Below the pieces are notes generated by a model. It saw only the letters and a list, made by a program, of their open reading frames with translations, was not told where the DNA came from and did not search any database. From Enterococcus faecalis (GTDB taxonomy: Bacteria > Bacillota > Bacilli > Lactobacillales > Enterococcaceae), in NCBI RefSeq assembly GCF_029024925.1, contig NZ_CP118962.1:1272001-1336000 (forward strand): DNA of 64,000 nt, given 5' to 3'. The position numbers and the translations under genes are program-made. Below, one piece after another: positions 9,879-19,127 of this stretch (positions are counted from its first letter, which is position 1; each line of letters starts with the position of its first letter).

Positions 9879-11660
9879 GTGCAAATTGGAAAAATTGTCA
9901 AAGTTTCAGGTCCTTTGATTTTAGCTGAAAACATGTCAGATGCTAGTATCCAAGACATTTGTCATGTAGGAGATTTAGGCGTTATCGGAGAGATTATTGA
10001 AATGCGAGGCGACGTCGCTTCGATTCAAGTATATGAAGAAACAACAGGCATTGGACCAGGAGAACCAGTTATTTCAACAGGAGAACCATTATCTGTTGAA
10101 TTAGCCCCAGGTTTAATTGCCGAAATGTTTGATGGTATTCAACGACCATTGGATACATTTCAAGAAGTAACCCACAGTAACTTTTTAGGCCGTGGCGTTA
10201 AAATTGATGCGTTAGATCGTGAGAAAAAATGGACGTTTGAACCAACTGTGGCAGTTGGTGAAGAAGTGTCGGCAGGTGACATCGTCGGTGTGGTTCAAGA
10301 AACACCGATTATTCAACATAAAATTATGGTGCCTTTCGGCGTTTCAGGAACGATTGCCGAAATTAAAGCAGGTGACTTTGCCATTGATGAAACAGTTTAC
10401 TCAGTGAAAACGGCTAAAGGAACGGAAAGTTTTAGCATGATGCAAAAATGGCCCGTTCGGCGGGGACGTCCCATTTTAGAAAAACTAAGTCCCAAAGTAC
10501 CGATGGTGACCGGACAACGCGTAATTGATACCTTTTTCCCAATTACGAAAGGCGGAGCGGCAGCAGTTCCAGGACCATTTGGCGCTGGAAAAACAGTCGT
10601 TCAGCACCAAATTGCCAAGTGGGCCGATGTCGACTTAGTCGTTTACGTTGGTTGTGGGGAACGCGGGAATGAAATGACAGATGTTTTAAATGAATTTCCA
10701 GAATTAATTGATCCAACAACTGGTGAGTCTTTGATGAATCGGACGATTTTAATTGCGAATACGTCAAATATGCCGGTAGCGGCACGGGAAGCCTCGATTT
10801 ATACAGGGATTACCATTGCAGAATATTTCCGTGATATGGGTTACTCAGTCGCAATTATGGCGGATTCTACTTCTCGTTGGGCAGAAGCGTTACGAGAAAT
10901 GAGTGGTCGGTTAGAAGAAATGCCTGGTGATGAAGGCTATCCAGCCTATTTAGGTAGTCGCTTAGCTGAATATTATGAACGAGCAGGACAAGTCATCGCG
11001 TTAGGAAAAGATCATCGTGAAGGAAGCATTACGGCGATTAGTGCGGTTTCGCCATCTGGTGGGGACATATCAGAACCTGTCACACAAAATACGTTACGCG
11101 TTGTTAAAGTATTCTGGGGCTTAGATTCTCAATTAGCACAAAAACGTCATTTTCCTTCTATTAACTGGTTGCAAAGTTATTCTCTTTACTCCACAGAAGT
11201 AGGGCAATATTTAGACTTGGAATTGCAAGGAAACTGGGCCGCTATGGTAGCTGAAGGGATGCGGATTTTACAAGAAGAATCTCAACTGGAAGAAATTGTT
11301 CGCTTGGTTGGGATTGATTCCTTGTCGGATAAAGACCGTTTAACGTTGGAAACAGCCAAATCATTACGGGAAGACTATTTGCAACAAAATGCTTTTGATG
11401 ACGTGGATACGTTCACTTCTCGAACCAAACAAGCGAAAATGTTACAATTGATTCTAACTTTTGGTGAAGAAGGTCAAAAAGCCTTAAGTTTAGGCACTTA
11501 TTTCTCTGAGTTAATGGCGGGAACAGTTGAAATCCGTGATCGCATTGCTCGTAGCAAGTATTTACCAGAAGAAGAATTAGAAAAATTGGATCGTTTACAA
11601 GCAGAAATTAAAACAACGATAAAAGAAATCATTGCTGAAGGAGGAATGACGAATGATTAA
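9879..11660 (+). CDS. ntpA: V-ATPase catalytic subunit A
   Basis: The 593-residue subunit hydrolyses ATP in the cytoplasmic A3B3 head. The P-loop GPFGAGKT spans residues 232-239 with its lysine at 238, exactly as in E. hirae Ntp[11 protein letters not shown] with the catalytic glutamate, the [27 protein letters not shown] block and [11 protein letters not shown] are all present. The GTG at 9879 is preferred over ATG codons at 9861 and 9873, because AAAGGAG lies seven bases before GTG and the resulting MQIGKI start and length equal the E. hirae protein. It overlaps ntpB by eight bases. Confidence 0.97.
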   Translation: MQIGKIVKVSGPLILAENMSDASIQDICHVGDLGVIGEIIEMRGDVASIQVYEETTGIGPGEPVISTGEPLSVELAPGLIAEMFDGIQRPLDTFQEVTHSNFLGRGVKIDALDREKKWTFEPTVAVGEEVSAGDIVGVVQETPIIQHKIMVPFGVSGTIAEIKAGDFAIDETVYSVKTAKGTESFSMMQKWPVRRGRPILEKLSPKVPMVTGQRVIDTFFPITKGGAAAVPGPFGAGKTVVQHQIAKWADVDLVVYVGCGERGNEMTDVLNEFPELIDPTTGESLMNRTILIANTSNMPVAAREASIYTGITIAEYFRDMGYSVAIMADSTSRWAEALREMSGRLEEMPGDEGYPAYLGSRLAEYYERAGQVIALGKDHREGSITAISAVSPSGGDISEPVTQNTLRVVKVFWGLDSQLAQKRHFPSINWLQSYSLYSTEVGQYLDLELQGNWAAMVAEGMRILQEESQLEEIVRLVGIDSLSDKDRLTLETAKSLREDYLQQNAFDDVDTFTSRTKQAKMLQLILTFGEEGQKALSLGTYFSELMAGTVEIRDRIARSKYLPEEELEKLDRLQAEIKTTIKEIIAEGGMTND

Positions 11661-13029
11661 AGAATATCGCACAATCAATGAAGTCGTTGGTCCTCTGATG
11701 ATTGTTGAAAAAGTGGCAGGCGTAAAGTACGAAGAATTAATTGAAGTACGCATGCAAAATGGCGAAATTCGCCAAGGGCAAGTTTTAGAAATCAATGGAG
11801 ATAAAGCGATGGTCCAAATTTTTGAAGGAACGAGTAACATCAATATTCGTGATTCAAAAGTTCGCTTTCTGGGACATCCTTTAGAATTAGGGGTTTCGCC
11901 AGATATGATGGGGCGCGTTTTTGACGGCTTAGGTCGCTTAAAAGATAATGGACCAGAATTATTACCTGAGAAAAAATTAGATATTAACGGCGAAGTTATC
12001 AATCCAGTTGCTCGTGATTATCCCGATGAGTTCATCCAAACAGGAATTTCAGCGATTGACCATTTAAATACCTTAGTTCGTGGTCAAAAATTACCTGTTT
12101 TTTCAGCATCTGGCTTACCTCATAAAGAATTAGCGGCACAAATTGCCAGACAAGCCAACGTGTTAAATAGTGAAGAAGAATTTGCCGTAGTTTTTGCGGC
12201 CATTGGGATTACCTTTGAAGAAGCGGAATATTTTATGGAAGATTTCCGTCAAACAGGCGCAATTGATCGTTCAGTCTTGTTTATGAACTTAGCGAATGAT
12301 CCAGCCATTGAGCGGATTGCAACACCTAGAATGGCTTTGACAGCCGCTGAATATTTAGCTTATGAAAAGGGCATGCATGTCTTAGTTATCATGACGGATA
12401 TGACCAATTATTGCGAAGCGTTGCGAGAAATTTCAGCAGCACGCCGTGAAGTTCCAGGACGTCGTGGTTACCCAGGTTATCTTTACACGAACTTAGCAAC
12501 GTTGTATGAACGGGCAGGCCGAATTCGTGGCTCAAAAGGTTCCGTAACACAGATTCCTATTTTAACAATGCCAGAGGAGGATAAAACACATCCAATTCCC
12601 GATTTAACTGGCTATATTACGGAAGGGCAAATTATCTTGTCCCGGGAACTATATAAGAGCGGTATCCAACCACCAATTGATGTATTGCCATCACTTTCCC
12701 GTCTCAAAGACAAAGGAACTGGCGAAGGCAAAACGCGCGGGGATCATGCAGCAACGATGAATCAATTGTTCTCAGCCTATGCACAAGGGAAACAAGCCAA
12801 AGAATTAGCTGTCATTTTAGGAGAATCAGCTCTTTCCGATGTCGATAAAATTTACGCAGCTTTTGCCCAACGTTTTGAAGAAGAATATGTCAATCAAGGA
12901 TTCGATACAAACCGTTCGATTGAAGAAACGTTAGATCTTGGGTGGGAACTATTAAGTATGCTACCGAGAACAGAACTAAAACGAATTAAAGAGGATATGC
13001 TCGATCAATATTTAACTGAAGGGAAGTAG
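11653..13029 (+). CDS. ntpB: V-ATPase nucleotide-binding subunit B
   Basis: The 458-residue protein is the non-catalytic partner of NtpA. In place of a working P-loop it has [13 protein letters not shown], the degenerate form expected for B subunits. [31 protein letters not shown] and [13 protein letters not shown], with the arginine that reaches into the catalytic site, are clear family marks. Length equals E. hirae NtpB. The start ATG lies inside the end of ntpA after a GAAGGAGG site. Confidence 0.97.
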   Translation: MIKEYRTINEVVGPLMIVEKVAGVKYEELIEVRMQNGEIRQGQVLEINGDKAMVQIFEGTSNINIRDSKVRFLGHPLELGVSPDMMGRVFDGLGRLKDNGPELLPEKKLDINGEVINPVARDYPDEFIQTGISAIDHLNTLVRGQKLPVFSASGLPHKELAAQIARQANVLNSEEEFAVVFAAIGITFEEAEYFMEDFRQTGAIDRSVLFMNLANDPAIERIATPRMALTAAEYLAYEKGMHVLVIMTDMTNYCEALREISAARREVPGRRGYPGYLYTNLATLYERAGRIRGSKGSVTQIPILTMPEEDKTHPIPDLTGYITEGQIILSRELYKSGIQPPIDVLPSLSRLKDKGTGEGKTRGDHAATMNQLFSAYAQGKQAKELAVILGESALSDVDKIYAAFAQRFEEEYVNQGFDTNRSIEETLDLGWELLSMLPRTELKRIKEDMLDQYLTEGK

Positions 13030-13033
13030 AAAA

Positions 13034-13669
13034 ATGGCTCGATTAAATGTTAATCCAACCCGTATGGAACTTTCCCGATTGAAAAAGCAGTTAACTACGG
13101 CCACGAGAGGTCATAAGTTGCTGAAAGACAAACAAGATGAATTGATGCGACGGTTTATTGCGCTAGTCAAAGAAAACAATGAGTTACGTATTCAGGTTGA
13201 ACAAGAAGTGACGGATGCGTTATCAAATTTTGTATTGGCAAACGCAACGTTGAACGAAGCCTTTATTGAAGAGTTAGTGGCAATTCCAGCCGAAAAAGTT
13301 GAATTAGAAATTATTGAACAGAACATCTTAAGTGTGCCAGTTCCTAAAATGATTTTTGATTACGATGAATCTGTTCAAGAAGCACCCTTAGATTATGGCT
13401 ACGTGAATTCAAACAGCGAGCTTGATCAAGCTTTTGCTAAAATTTCAAGCATTTTACCGAAATTATTAGCACTTGCAAATGTTGAAAAGACGTGCCAATT
13501 ATTATCAAAAGAAATTGAAAAAACGCGTCGTCGTGTCAACGCCTTAGAGTATATGACGATTCCACAATTAGAAGAAACAATTTACTACATTCAAATGAAA
13601 TTAGAAGAAAATGAACGTGGCGAAATTACACGTCTAATTAAAATTAAAAGCATGAACAAAGAAAATTAA
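13034..13669 (+). CDS. ntpD: V-ATPase central-axle subunit D
   Basis: The 211-residue protein begins [20 protein letters not shown] and ends with a second long helix ([26 protein letters not shown]), the two-helix coiled coil typical of V/A-type D subunits. It forms the axle inside the A3B3 head with NtpG. It starts four bases after the ntpB stop and is the last gene of the operon, because a terminator follows. The ntpH and ntpJ genes that follow ntpD in E. hirae are not here. Confidence 0.95.
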   Translation: MARLNVNPTRMELSRLKKQLTTATRGHKLLKDKQDELMRRFIALVKENNELRIQVEQEVTDALSNFVLANATLNEAFIEELVAIPAEKVELEIIEQNILSVPVPKMIFDYDESVQEAPLDYGYVNSNSELDQAFAKISSILPKLLALANVEKTCQLLSKEIEKTRRRVNALEYMTIPQLEETIYYIQMKLEENERGEITRLIKIKSMNKEN

Positions 13670-13680
13670 TGGTTAGAAAG

Positions 13681-13721
13681 AACGAGTGCGAAGCCAGTTG
13701 GTAGCTTTCGTGCTCGTTTTT
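13681..13721 (+). terminator. Terminator after ntpD
   Basis: AACGAGTGCGAA pairs with TTCGTGCTCGTT, including two G-U pairs, around a 13-base loop, followed by T5. It separates the V-ATPase operon from the small gene downstream. Confidence 0.8.
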
Positions 13722-13743
13722 AATAAAAAAGGGAGTGGAAAAA

Positions 13744-14133
13744 ATGAAAAATGAAGAACGCCGCAAAGCGATTGCACTGAATTGTCAAAAATACGAAAGT
13801 GACTATGCTCGCTTGGTGGAACCAATCAATGAGCTACTGTTAAACTTGGGAGCGGCTATTTCAGAAGAAGCCGCGAAGCAAATCATTCTGAATGTAAAAC
13901 GATATCATCACGGCGTGAAATATCTTCCTGAGTGTCATTTAGATGAAAGTAACCAGTTTATCGAAGATGGGCTTGAAGCCCTTAAAAAGGGAGATTTAGG
14001 CAACGGTGCGTTACAACTATTTGGGGCTGGCTTAAACTTTGCTAGTTTTGTAGCAAAAGCACAAGGAACCAAAAAAATTGATGCCCACCAAATGTTGGCA
14101 GAACGTTTTACGAAGTTGTTGTCTGTAAAGTAG
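13744..14133 (+). CDS. Helical protein of unknown function after the V-ATPase operon
   Basis: This 129-residue protein (MKNEERRKAIALNCQKYES...) is soluble, apparently all helical, without a signal peptide or membrane segment. I recognise no family. Start ATG at 13744 follows a GGGAG site; an in-frame GTG at 13735 lies within that site. It occupies the place where E. hirae has ntpH and ntpJ but resembles neither, and the ntpD terminator precedes it, so it is probably expressed partly by read-through or from its own promoter. The end has a hairpin belonging to a dispersed repeat family. Confidence 0.7.
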   Translation: MKNEERRKAIALNCQKYESDYARLVEPINELLLNLGAAISEEAAKQIILNVKRYHHGVKYLPECHLDESNQFIEDGLEALKKGDLGNGALQLFGAGLNFASFVAKAQGTKKIDAHQMLAERFTKLLSVK

Positions 14134-14153
14134 CCAGCTACTCATTGTGAATT

Positions 14154-14202
14154 TTAGTATCTGGGACAGTAGTCAAAATGACTTTTGTCCCAGATATTTT
14201 TT
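14154..14202 (+). repeat. Dispersed TTAGTRTC hairpin element, copy 1, acting as terminator
   Basis: TTAGTATCTGGGACA leads into a perfect stem TCTGGGACA/TGTCCCAGA with an inner stem AGTCA/TGACT, followed by T8. Copies with the same layout occur at 40488, and shorter relatives at 32077 and 51995. The run of T makes it a good terminator for the 129-residue gene. Confidence 0.7.
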
Positions 14203-14213
14203 TTATAAAAATA

Positions 14214-14240
14214 TGAAACCTTTTACAGATACTTAACGTC
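14214..14240 (+). promoter_or_regulatory. ECF-type promoter of the sigma-factor operon
   Basis: TGAAAC at 14214-14219 and CGTC at 14237-14240 are separated by 17 bases. This is the -35 AAC and -10 CGTC pattern used by extracytoplasmic-function sigma factors of the SigM/SigV/SigW type in Bacillus. No good sigma-A boxes overlap it. It suggests that the sigma factor transcribes its own gene. Confidence 0.65.
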
Positions 14241-14271
14241 TAATAGTTAGTTAAATGAAAAGAGGTGTTTT

Positions 14272-14781
14272 ATGGATAAAATTTCAACAAAAAAATTAGT
14301 TCAGAAAGCAAAAAAAGGAGATGGACAAGCATTTGTTCACCTTTGTCAAAAATATGAAACAGTTTTATACAATGCTGCATATAAAATGCTATTAAACGAA
14401 GTCGACGTTGCTGATTGTTTACAAGAAACTGAACTATGTGCATGGGAAAAAATAACAACATTAAAAAATGAATATGCGTTTAATTCATGGATTTTTAAAA
14501 TAATGTTAAACCAAGTTCAAAATATTTTTAGAGAAAAGCAGAAAACAACTCACTGGATGGATACTTATTCTCCTGTTCCTGCTTTTGATGATTTATATGA
14601 TTTGGATAAAGGATTACATAAATTACCTGATAATTATCGCGTTCCGCTAGTTATGTACTATTATGTTGGCCTTAGTATAAAAGAAATCGCTCAGCAACTT
14701 GATGTTTCAACAAATACCATCAAAATTCGTCTTTCTCGTGGTCGAAAAAAATTAAGGACATATTTAAAGGAGACATGGTAA
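14272..14781 (+). CDS. ECF-subfamily RNA polymerase sigma factor
   Basis: The 169-residue protein has only the two domains of an ECF sigma factor: region 2 (about residues 20-90, with CLQETELCAWEK and FNSWIFKIMLNQ) and region 4 (about 110-165), where LSIKEIAQQLDVSTNTIKIRLSRGRKKL is a clear helix-turn-helix. It would direct RNA polymerase to stress-response promoters. A ribosome site AGAGGTG fixes the start. The next gene begins directly at its stop and encodes a membrane-anchored protein that is probably its anti-sigma partner. It is distinct from the SigV/RsiV pair known elsewhere in E. faecalis, whose partner gene has a different domain. Confidence 0.9.
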   Translation: MDKISTKKLVQKAKKGDGQAFVHLCQKYETVLYNAAYKMLLNEVDVADCLQETELCAWEKITTLKNEYAFNSWIFKIMLNQVQNIFREKQKTTHWMDTYSPVPAFDDLYDLDKGLHKLPDNYRVPLVMYYYVGLSIKEIAQQLDVSTNTIKIRLSRGRKKLRTYLKETW

Positions 14782-15879
14782 ATGGATAGAAAACAAAGTG
14801 ATATATTAAAATATGAAAAAAAGATGCCTTTAGAAACAGTGGAACGTTTAAACACACAAAGAACTAAGATATTAATGGGAGAAATAAAACAATACAGACA
14901 GCCAAAGAAAAAGATATCGCGTAAACATTTAATTATAGGGCTAATTAGTATTGCTACCACTTTTACTTTGATAGTAAAAACACCCATTGGACGTGCCATA
15001 GAAGAGGTATTGGGGATTAGTCAAGATACCGGTGTTCAAACAGTAGAATCTTCTGGTGTTCCAACAAAACTAGAATTGCGGAGTGTACAAAATGAGCGAG
15101 AAATCGTATTAACAAAATTTGTATCGACAAAAAATAAAATGGCGTTTGATTATCAATTTAAGATTAAAGATCAGAAATTAAAAGAGTTATTACAGAAAAA
15201 AATCGCTAGAAATAATTATTCTCAAGATATTCAACTAGGGTTATTTAGAGAAGGAAGCAAAGAAGATTTATTTGGGGGTGTAAGTTCAACATCGTTATAT
15301 AGAATCGAGAAGGATGTTTTTTATGGTTCAGTGATTTCAACTTTCAATAAGCAAAAACTTGTTAGTCAAGATCAATTAACGCTTCATATCTACCGATTAG
15401 CTTGGGAAGATCAAGAACAGCATGATAATGAATTAAAAGAAGCAATCAAAGCAAGTAGCCGATCTTTTAGTGTTGAGAATGCATTAGAGTATCAAGGCGA
15501 TTGGACGTTTAAAATTCCTTACCAACCCATTATGAAAGAAACGATACCTAGCATTAAAAACGTGAAAAAAATTAAAAATATTAAGGCCCAAAGTGATGCG
15601 CTTCAAACTACGCTGATTATGGATGTTCCAAATCCAGAAAAAAATAAAAAAAGTCGTGATATTCTAATTTCAGTTTATAAAAACGGTCTTGAGATACCTA
15701 TTGCACGTCAAATTGGTAGTGGCTTTAATAAAGGGGAAGATGCTACAATTAACATTTCTTTTGACTTAAGTAGTTTGGATCATAAGTCATTATATAAAGT
15801 AATCGTTAGAAATTCTTATGAAGATGATGCAGCAGGAAAAGAATTAGGTTCGTTGGAGTTAAAAAATACTCAGAAATAA
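14782..15879 (+). CDS. DUF4179-like membrane protein, probable anti-sigma partner
   Basis: The 365-residue protein has a charged cytoplasmic N terminus (residues 1-52), one membrane helix (about 53-70, LIIGLISIATTFTLIV) and a large extracellular part rich in beta structure. This is the layout of DUF4179 proteins that are routinely coded next to ECF sigma factors. The RAIEEVLG segment right after the membrane helix is typical. Its ATG directly follows the sigma-factor stop, so the two are co-translated. Sequestering of the sigma factor at the membrane is inferred from context. I saw no RsiV-type lysozyme-binding domain. Confidence 0.75.
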   Translation: MDRKQSDILKYEKKMPLETVERLNTQRTKILMGEIKQYRQPKKKISRKHLIIGLISIATTFTLIVKTPIGRAIEEVLGISQDTGVQTVESSGVPTKLELRSVQNEREIVLTKFVSTKNKMAFDYQFKIKDQKLKELLQKKIARNNYSQDIQLGLFREGSKEDLFGGVSSTSLYRIEKDVFYGSVISTFNKQKLVSQDQLTLHIYRLAWEDQEQHDNELKEAIKASSRSFSVENALEYQGDWTFKIPYQPIMKETIPSIKNVKKIKNIKAQSDALQTTLIMDVPNPEKNKKSRDILISVYKNGLEIPIARQIGSGFNKGEDATINISFDLSSLDHKSLYKVIVRNSYEDDAAGKELGSLELKNTQK

Positions 15880-15931
15880 TTGCTAAAAAGGTTATGGGAA
15901 ATACAAATATTTTAATTAATATAACTACTAA

Positions 15932-15985
15932 AAAAAGCATCTTTTTTATTGAGCGTTGTCATTAAAAAAAGATGCTTTTATTTTC
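15932..15985. terminator. Bidirectional terminator between convergent genes
   Basis: AAAAGCATCTTTTTT and AAAAAAAGATGCTTTT form the arms of a hairpin with a loop of roughly 18 bases. It serves the DUF4179-like gene from the left and the serine hydrolase gene from the right. Confidence 0.85.
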
Positions 15986-15989
15986 ATTA

Positions 15990-16937
15990 TCAATGGTTAT
16001 CATTAGGATATTCAGACACCTGTAATTGCCATAGCTTATCTGTCACTGAAGCAATAAACGCAGCACTCTTAGCATTATCAGGTCCTTTAGTAAAAATTGC
16101 TAAAGCAAAGGGATGAGGTGTTTCTAAAATCCCCATATCATGAATAAATTCATCATAGGAACCAATTTTATGAGCAACTTTTCCTTGAGTTGTGGGAGTT
16201 TCCATTCTTTCATGGAAAACACTTTGTTTCATAGAATCATAAATCGCTTGGTAATCTGGTTTTGTTGCTTTTTCAGTATATAATTTTTGTAGAATAACAA
16301 GCGCATCTTCAGAAGAAAATTGTGGCTCTTCAATCGAAGGTGTCTTGTGCAAATAACGCTGATACATTTCTCGTTTTGCTTTTGCATCACCACCCAATGT
16401 GTCATAGAGCATATTTTTAGCGATATTATCAGAATAGGTGATGGCATATTCTTGTAACGTTTTTAATGGATATTCTGGTTGGATATTATAGGCAATGATC
16501 CCAGTTCCTTCTTCATAATCTTCTTCGGCGTTATAGGGAATCAGGTCTGTCCATTTTTTTTGACCAGAAGCAACCGTGTCAGCGACTAACATCGTCAGTG
16601 GCACCTTAATAGTACTAGCTGTATAAAATTCATGTTGGCCATTCACGGAACGCTGTTCGCCAGTTTCTAAATCCAAATAACTAATCCCGACCGTTCCTTC
16701 AAATTCTTTGACAGAAGCGACGAGCAGGTCATTTATTTTATCAAAAAATACTGTATTTGCTGAATTATTTTCTTCCTTGTCTTTCGTATGCTTCTCATGT
16801 TTGGCGGAATCAATTGTAACTTTTTGTTCAGATTCTTTGGCATAATCTTCGCCACGACTTGAGAAGAAGAAGCCCACAATTAGGAAAAAGCAAAGAAAGA
16901 AAATGATGCCGTAAAGTGAGAGTTGCTGTTTCTTCAA
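15990..16937 (-). CDS. Class A beta-lactamase-like serine hydrolase, membrane-anchored
   Basis: The 315-residue protein has an N-terminal membrane anchor (about residues 8-27), a Lys/Glu-rich spacer and a domain of the beta-lactamase/penicillin-binding fold. The catalytic S-x-x-K is STIK at 108-111 and the second motif is SDN in TYSDNIAKN. The third box reads KIG in HKIGSYDEF rather than KTG, and I could not find the Glu166-type general base, so true beta-lactamase activity is unlikely to be strong. It may act on peptidoglycan or other esters outside the cell. It converges on the sigma-factor operon and follows fbp on the same strand. Confidence 0.8.
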   Translation of the reverse strand: MKKQQLSLYGIIFFLCFFLIVGFFFSSRGEDYAKESEQKVTIDSAKHEKHTKDKEENNSANTVFFDKINDLLVASVKEFEGTVGISYLDLETGEQRSVNGQHEFYTASTIKVPLTMLVADTVASGQKKWTDLIPYNAEEDYEEGTGIIAYNIQPEYPLKTLQEYAITYSDNIAKNMLYDTLGGDAKAKREMYQRYLHKTPSIEEPQFSSEDALVILQKLYTEKATKPDYQAIYDSMKQSVFHERMETPTTQGKVAHKIGSYDEFIHDMGILETPHPFALAIFTKGPDNAKSAAFIASVTDKLWQLQVSEYPNDNH

Positions 16938-17031
16938 TGTAAAACCCTTTCCGTTTCTCTAATAGATATTTTTCTCAACTCCTCCATTTAATCATTTTTC
17001 GGATAAGAGCGCAAGCGTCTTTTTAACGGCA

Positions 17032-18912
17032 CTACTGGTTTTGTTTCATTTGTTTTTGGAGTGCTTGCGATTGCTTTAATAGCTCTTTGCCGATAGTGGT
17101 ATCTTTCACCAATAGCCGCTGTAAGGGACGATCGATGACTTGTTTGATGGAATGAATGTCTTGATTATTTAAAATGGCTGTTTCTTTACTAGAAAAAGAT
17201 TTATGCGCGGTCAGTTGTAAACCAAACGAGTTGTACAACAATGTATAACCAGCAATTCCAGTAATTGTCTGATAAGATTTTGAAAAGCCGCCGTCAATTA
17301 CGAGAAGCGTGCCATTTGCTTTGATTGGCGATTCGCCTTTTGTTCGTTTAACTGGTGTATGGCCATTAATGATATGTCGATTTTCACCAGTCACTTCAAA
17401 TTCATCTAGGATTCTTTCACAAACTTCAACCGTATCACGCAAAGAGTAATAAGGATTCTTTTCTTCGTAATGTGTTTCTTTTTCAGCGAGAAAATAACGC
17501 TCGAAGGTTTTCATAGCTCGTTTGCCAAATAATGAGGAACCTTCGCCACACCAAAGATACCATAAACAATCTGTCGCATAGTCATCTGTACTAGCAGGCT
17601 GAGCGTAAGCTTCTTCTAACATTTCCTGAAAGAAGTCAACTAAAGCTTTTCCTGAATAGGAGTGGCCTTTAAATGTGTAAGCTTGAAAAGTACCGTCCGC
17701 ATTCAAGGGAAGACAGCCGTGGATCAATAAATTTTGATTATACACAAGGTAAAGAGAAGCTTTTTCCATTAGAAAGCGCATGTGTTTTGTTAACCGCGGC
17801 GAAGACTGAAATTGCGTTAATAAATCATCAATTATCTGTTTTTCCTCACGTGTTAATTGGTAAGGCTGCTCTTCAGAAACGGTTTGGAAACAGCTGTTAA
17901 TTAATGTATAACGACATTCGTCAAAAGTAATAGTTTCCCCTTGAATCTTATCTAAGCGTAGCCGATGTGCCAAGTTAAAATCAGGGCGTCGACCAATAAT
18001 TTGCCCTTCTAGTTTTTCTTGAATAATGGCAATGGCTTGTTGCACACGCATCGCTACTTGTTTTTCATCTTCAGTTAACGCACGATAGGGATTTTTCTTG
18101 GGTTCAAAAGCAGGATTTTCTTTATATGTTTCTAAACTAAATTTTTTTAAGGCGGTTAAATCGATAGCATAACGTTCTTCTAACAAATCTAAATTTCCAT
18201 AGCGAGCACAAATACGTACTACATTGGCTAAACAAGCCAGTGAACCACTATAAGCAGCCAGCCAAATCATATCGTGATTGCCTAGTTGAATATCCAAGGA
18301 GTGATAGGACATTAATCGGTCCATAATTTTATCTGGTGCTGGCCCCCGGTCATAGATATCCCCAATAACATGTAGGTGATCGATAATCAGACGTTGGATT
18401 AGATAAGCTAATTCTGTCACGAAACGTTTGGCTTCACCTAGTAAAATAATTTTTTCAATAATTTGTTGATAGTAACCGTTTTTGGTTGTTGTTTCATCAT
18501 ATTGATAAATCAATTCTTCGAGAATATACCCATAGGTTTCAGGAAGGGCTTTGCGAACTTTAGAACGTGTGTACTTCATCGAAGAAGAACGGACGATTTC
18601 AACCAGACGGCGAATCGTTAATAGCCACCATTCATAAGAGAGGGCGCTTTCATTTTCTAAAAGTGTTAATTTTTCTTCTGGATAGTAGATAATAAAACAA
18701 AGCTCGTCCATCTGATGGGCATTTAATTCTTGTTTAAATAAAAATTGAACTTTTTCTCGGATTCGCCCAGAACCATTTCTTAAAATATGGTCAAAAGCTT
18801 CAAATTCACCATGTAAATCACTGACAAAATGTTCTGTTCCTTTCGGTAAATTCAAAATTGCTTCCAAATTAATAATTTCTTCAATTTGTTGATCGCGGTT
18901 CAGTGTAGCCAA
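17032..18912 (-). CDS. fbp: Fructose-1,6-bisphosphatase class III
   Basis: The 626-residue protein hydrolyses fructose 1,6-bisphosphate in gluconeogenesis. It shows the metallophosphatase signatures VSDLHGEFEAFDHIL (near residue 30), VIGDIYDRGPAPDKI, LGNHDMIW and INGHTPVK, which define the Firmicutes class III enzyme rather than the class I type. No ATG fits: the only nearby ATG is out of frame and stops quickly. The start is therefore the TTG at 18912, eight bases after AAGAAGG. It is divergent from lysA. Confidence 0.94.
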   Translation of the reverse strand: MATLNRDQQIEEIINLEAILNLPKGTEHFVSDLHGEFEAFDHILRNGSGRIREKVQFLFKQELNAHQMDELCFIIYYPEEKLTLLENESALSYEWWLLTIRRLVEIVRSSSMKYTRSKVRKALPETYGYILEELIYQYDETTTKNGYYQQIIEKIILLGEAKRFVTELAYLIQRLIIDHLHVIGDIYDRGPAPDKIMDRLMSYHSLDIQLGNHDMIWLAAYSGSLACLANVVRICARYGNLDLLEERYAIDLTALKKFSLETYKENPAFEPKKNPYRALTEDEKQVAMRVQQAIAIIQEKLEGQIIGRRPDFNLAHRLRLDKIQGETITFDECRYTLINSCFQTVSEEQPYQLTREEKQIIDDLLTQFQSSPRLTKHMRFLMEKASLYLVYNQNLLIHGCLPLNADGTFQAYTFKGHSYSGKALVDFFQEMLEEAYAQPASTDDYATDCLWYLWCGEGSSLFGKRAMKTFERYFLAEKETHYEEKNPYYSLRDTVEVCERILDEFEVTGENRHIINGHTPVKRTKGESPIKANGTLLVIDGGFSKSYQTITGIAGYTLLYNSFGLQLTAHKSFSSKETAILNNQDIHSIKQVIDRPLQRLLVKDTTIGKELLKQSQALQKQMKQNQ

Positions 18913-19127
18913 GTCATCTGCCTTCTTTCTTTTTCGTATATACCAATTTTAATTTAAAAGTTTAAAGTCTTGATAATAAAGGTTTTTTATTCGTATGCCA
19001 ATTATTGTAGGCTATTTGGCGAAAAAAAGCAACAGGAGAAAGTCAGAGAAAAATGTGGAAAATTATAGGAAGCTACTGGGTTTTATGCTATGATTTTTAA
19101 TAAAACAAAATGAAGGGGCGGGAAAAC

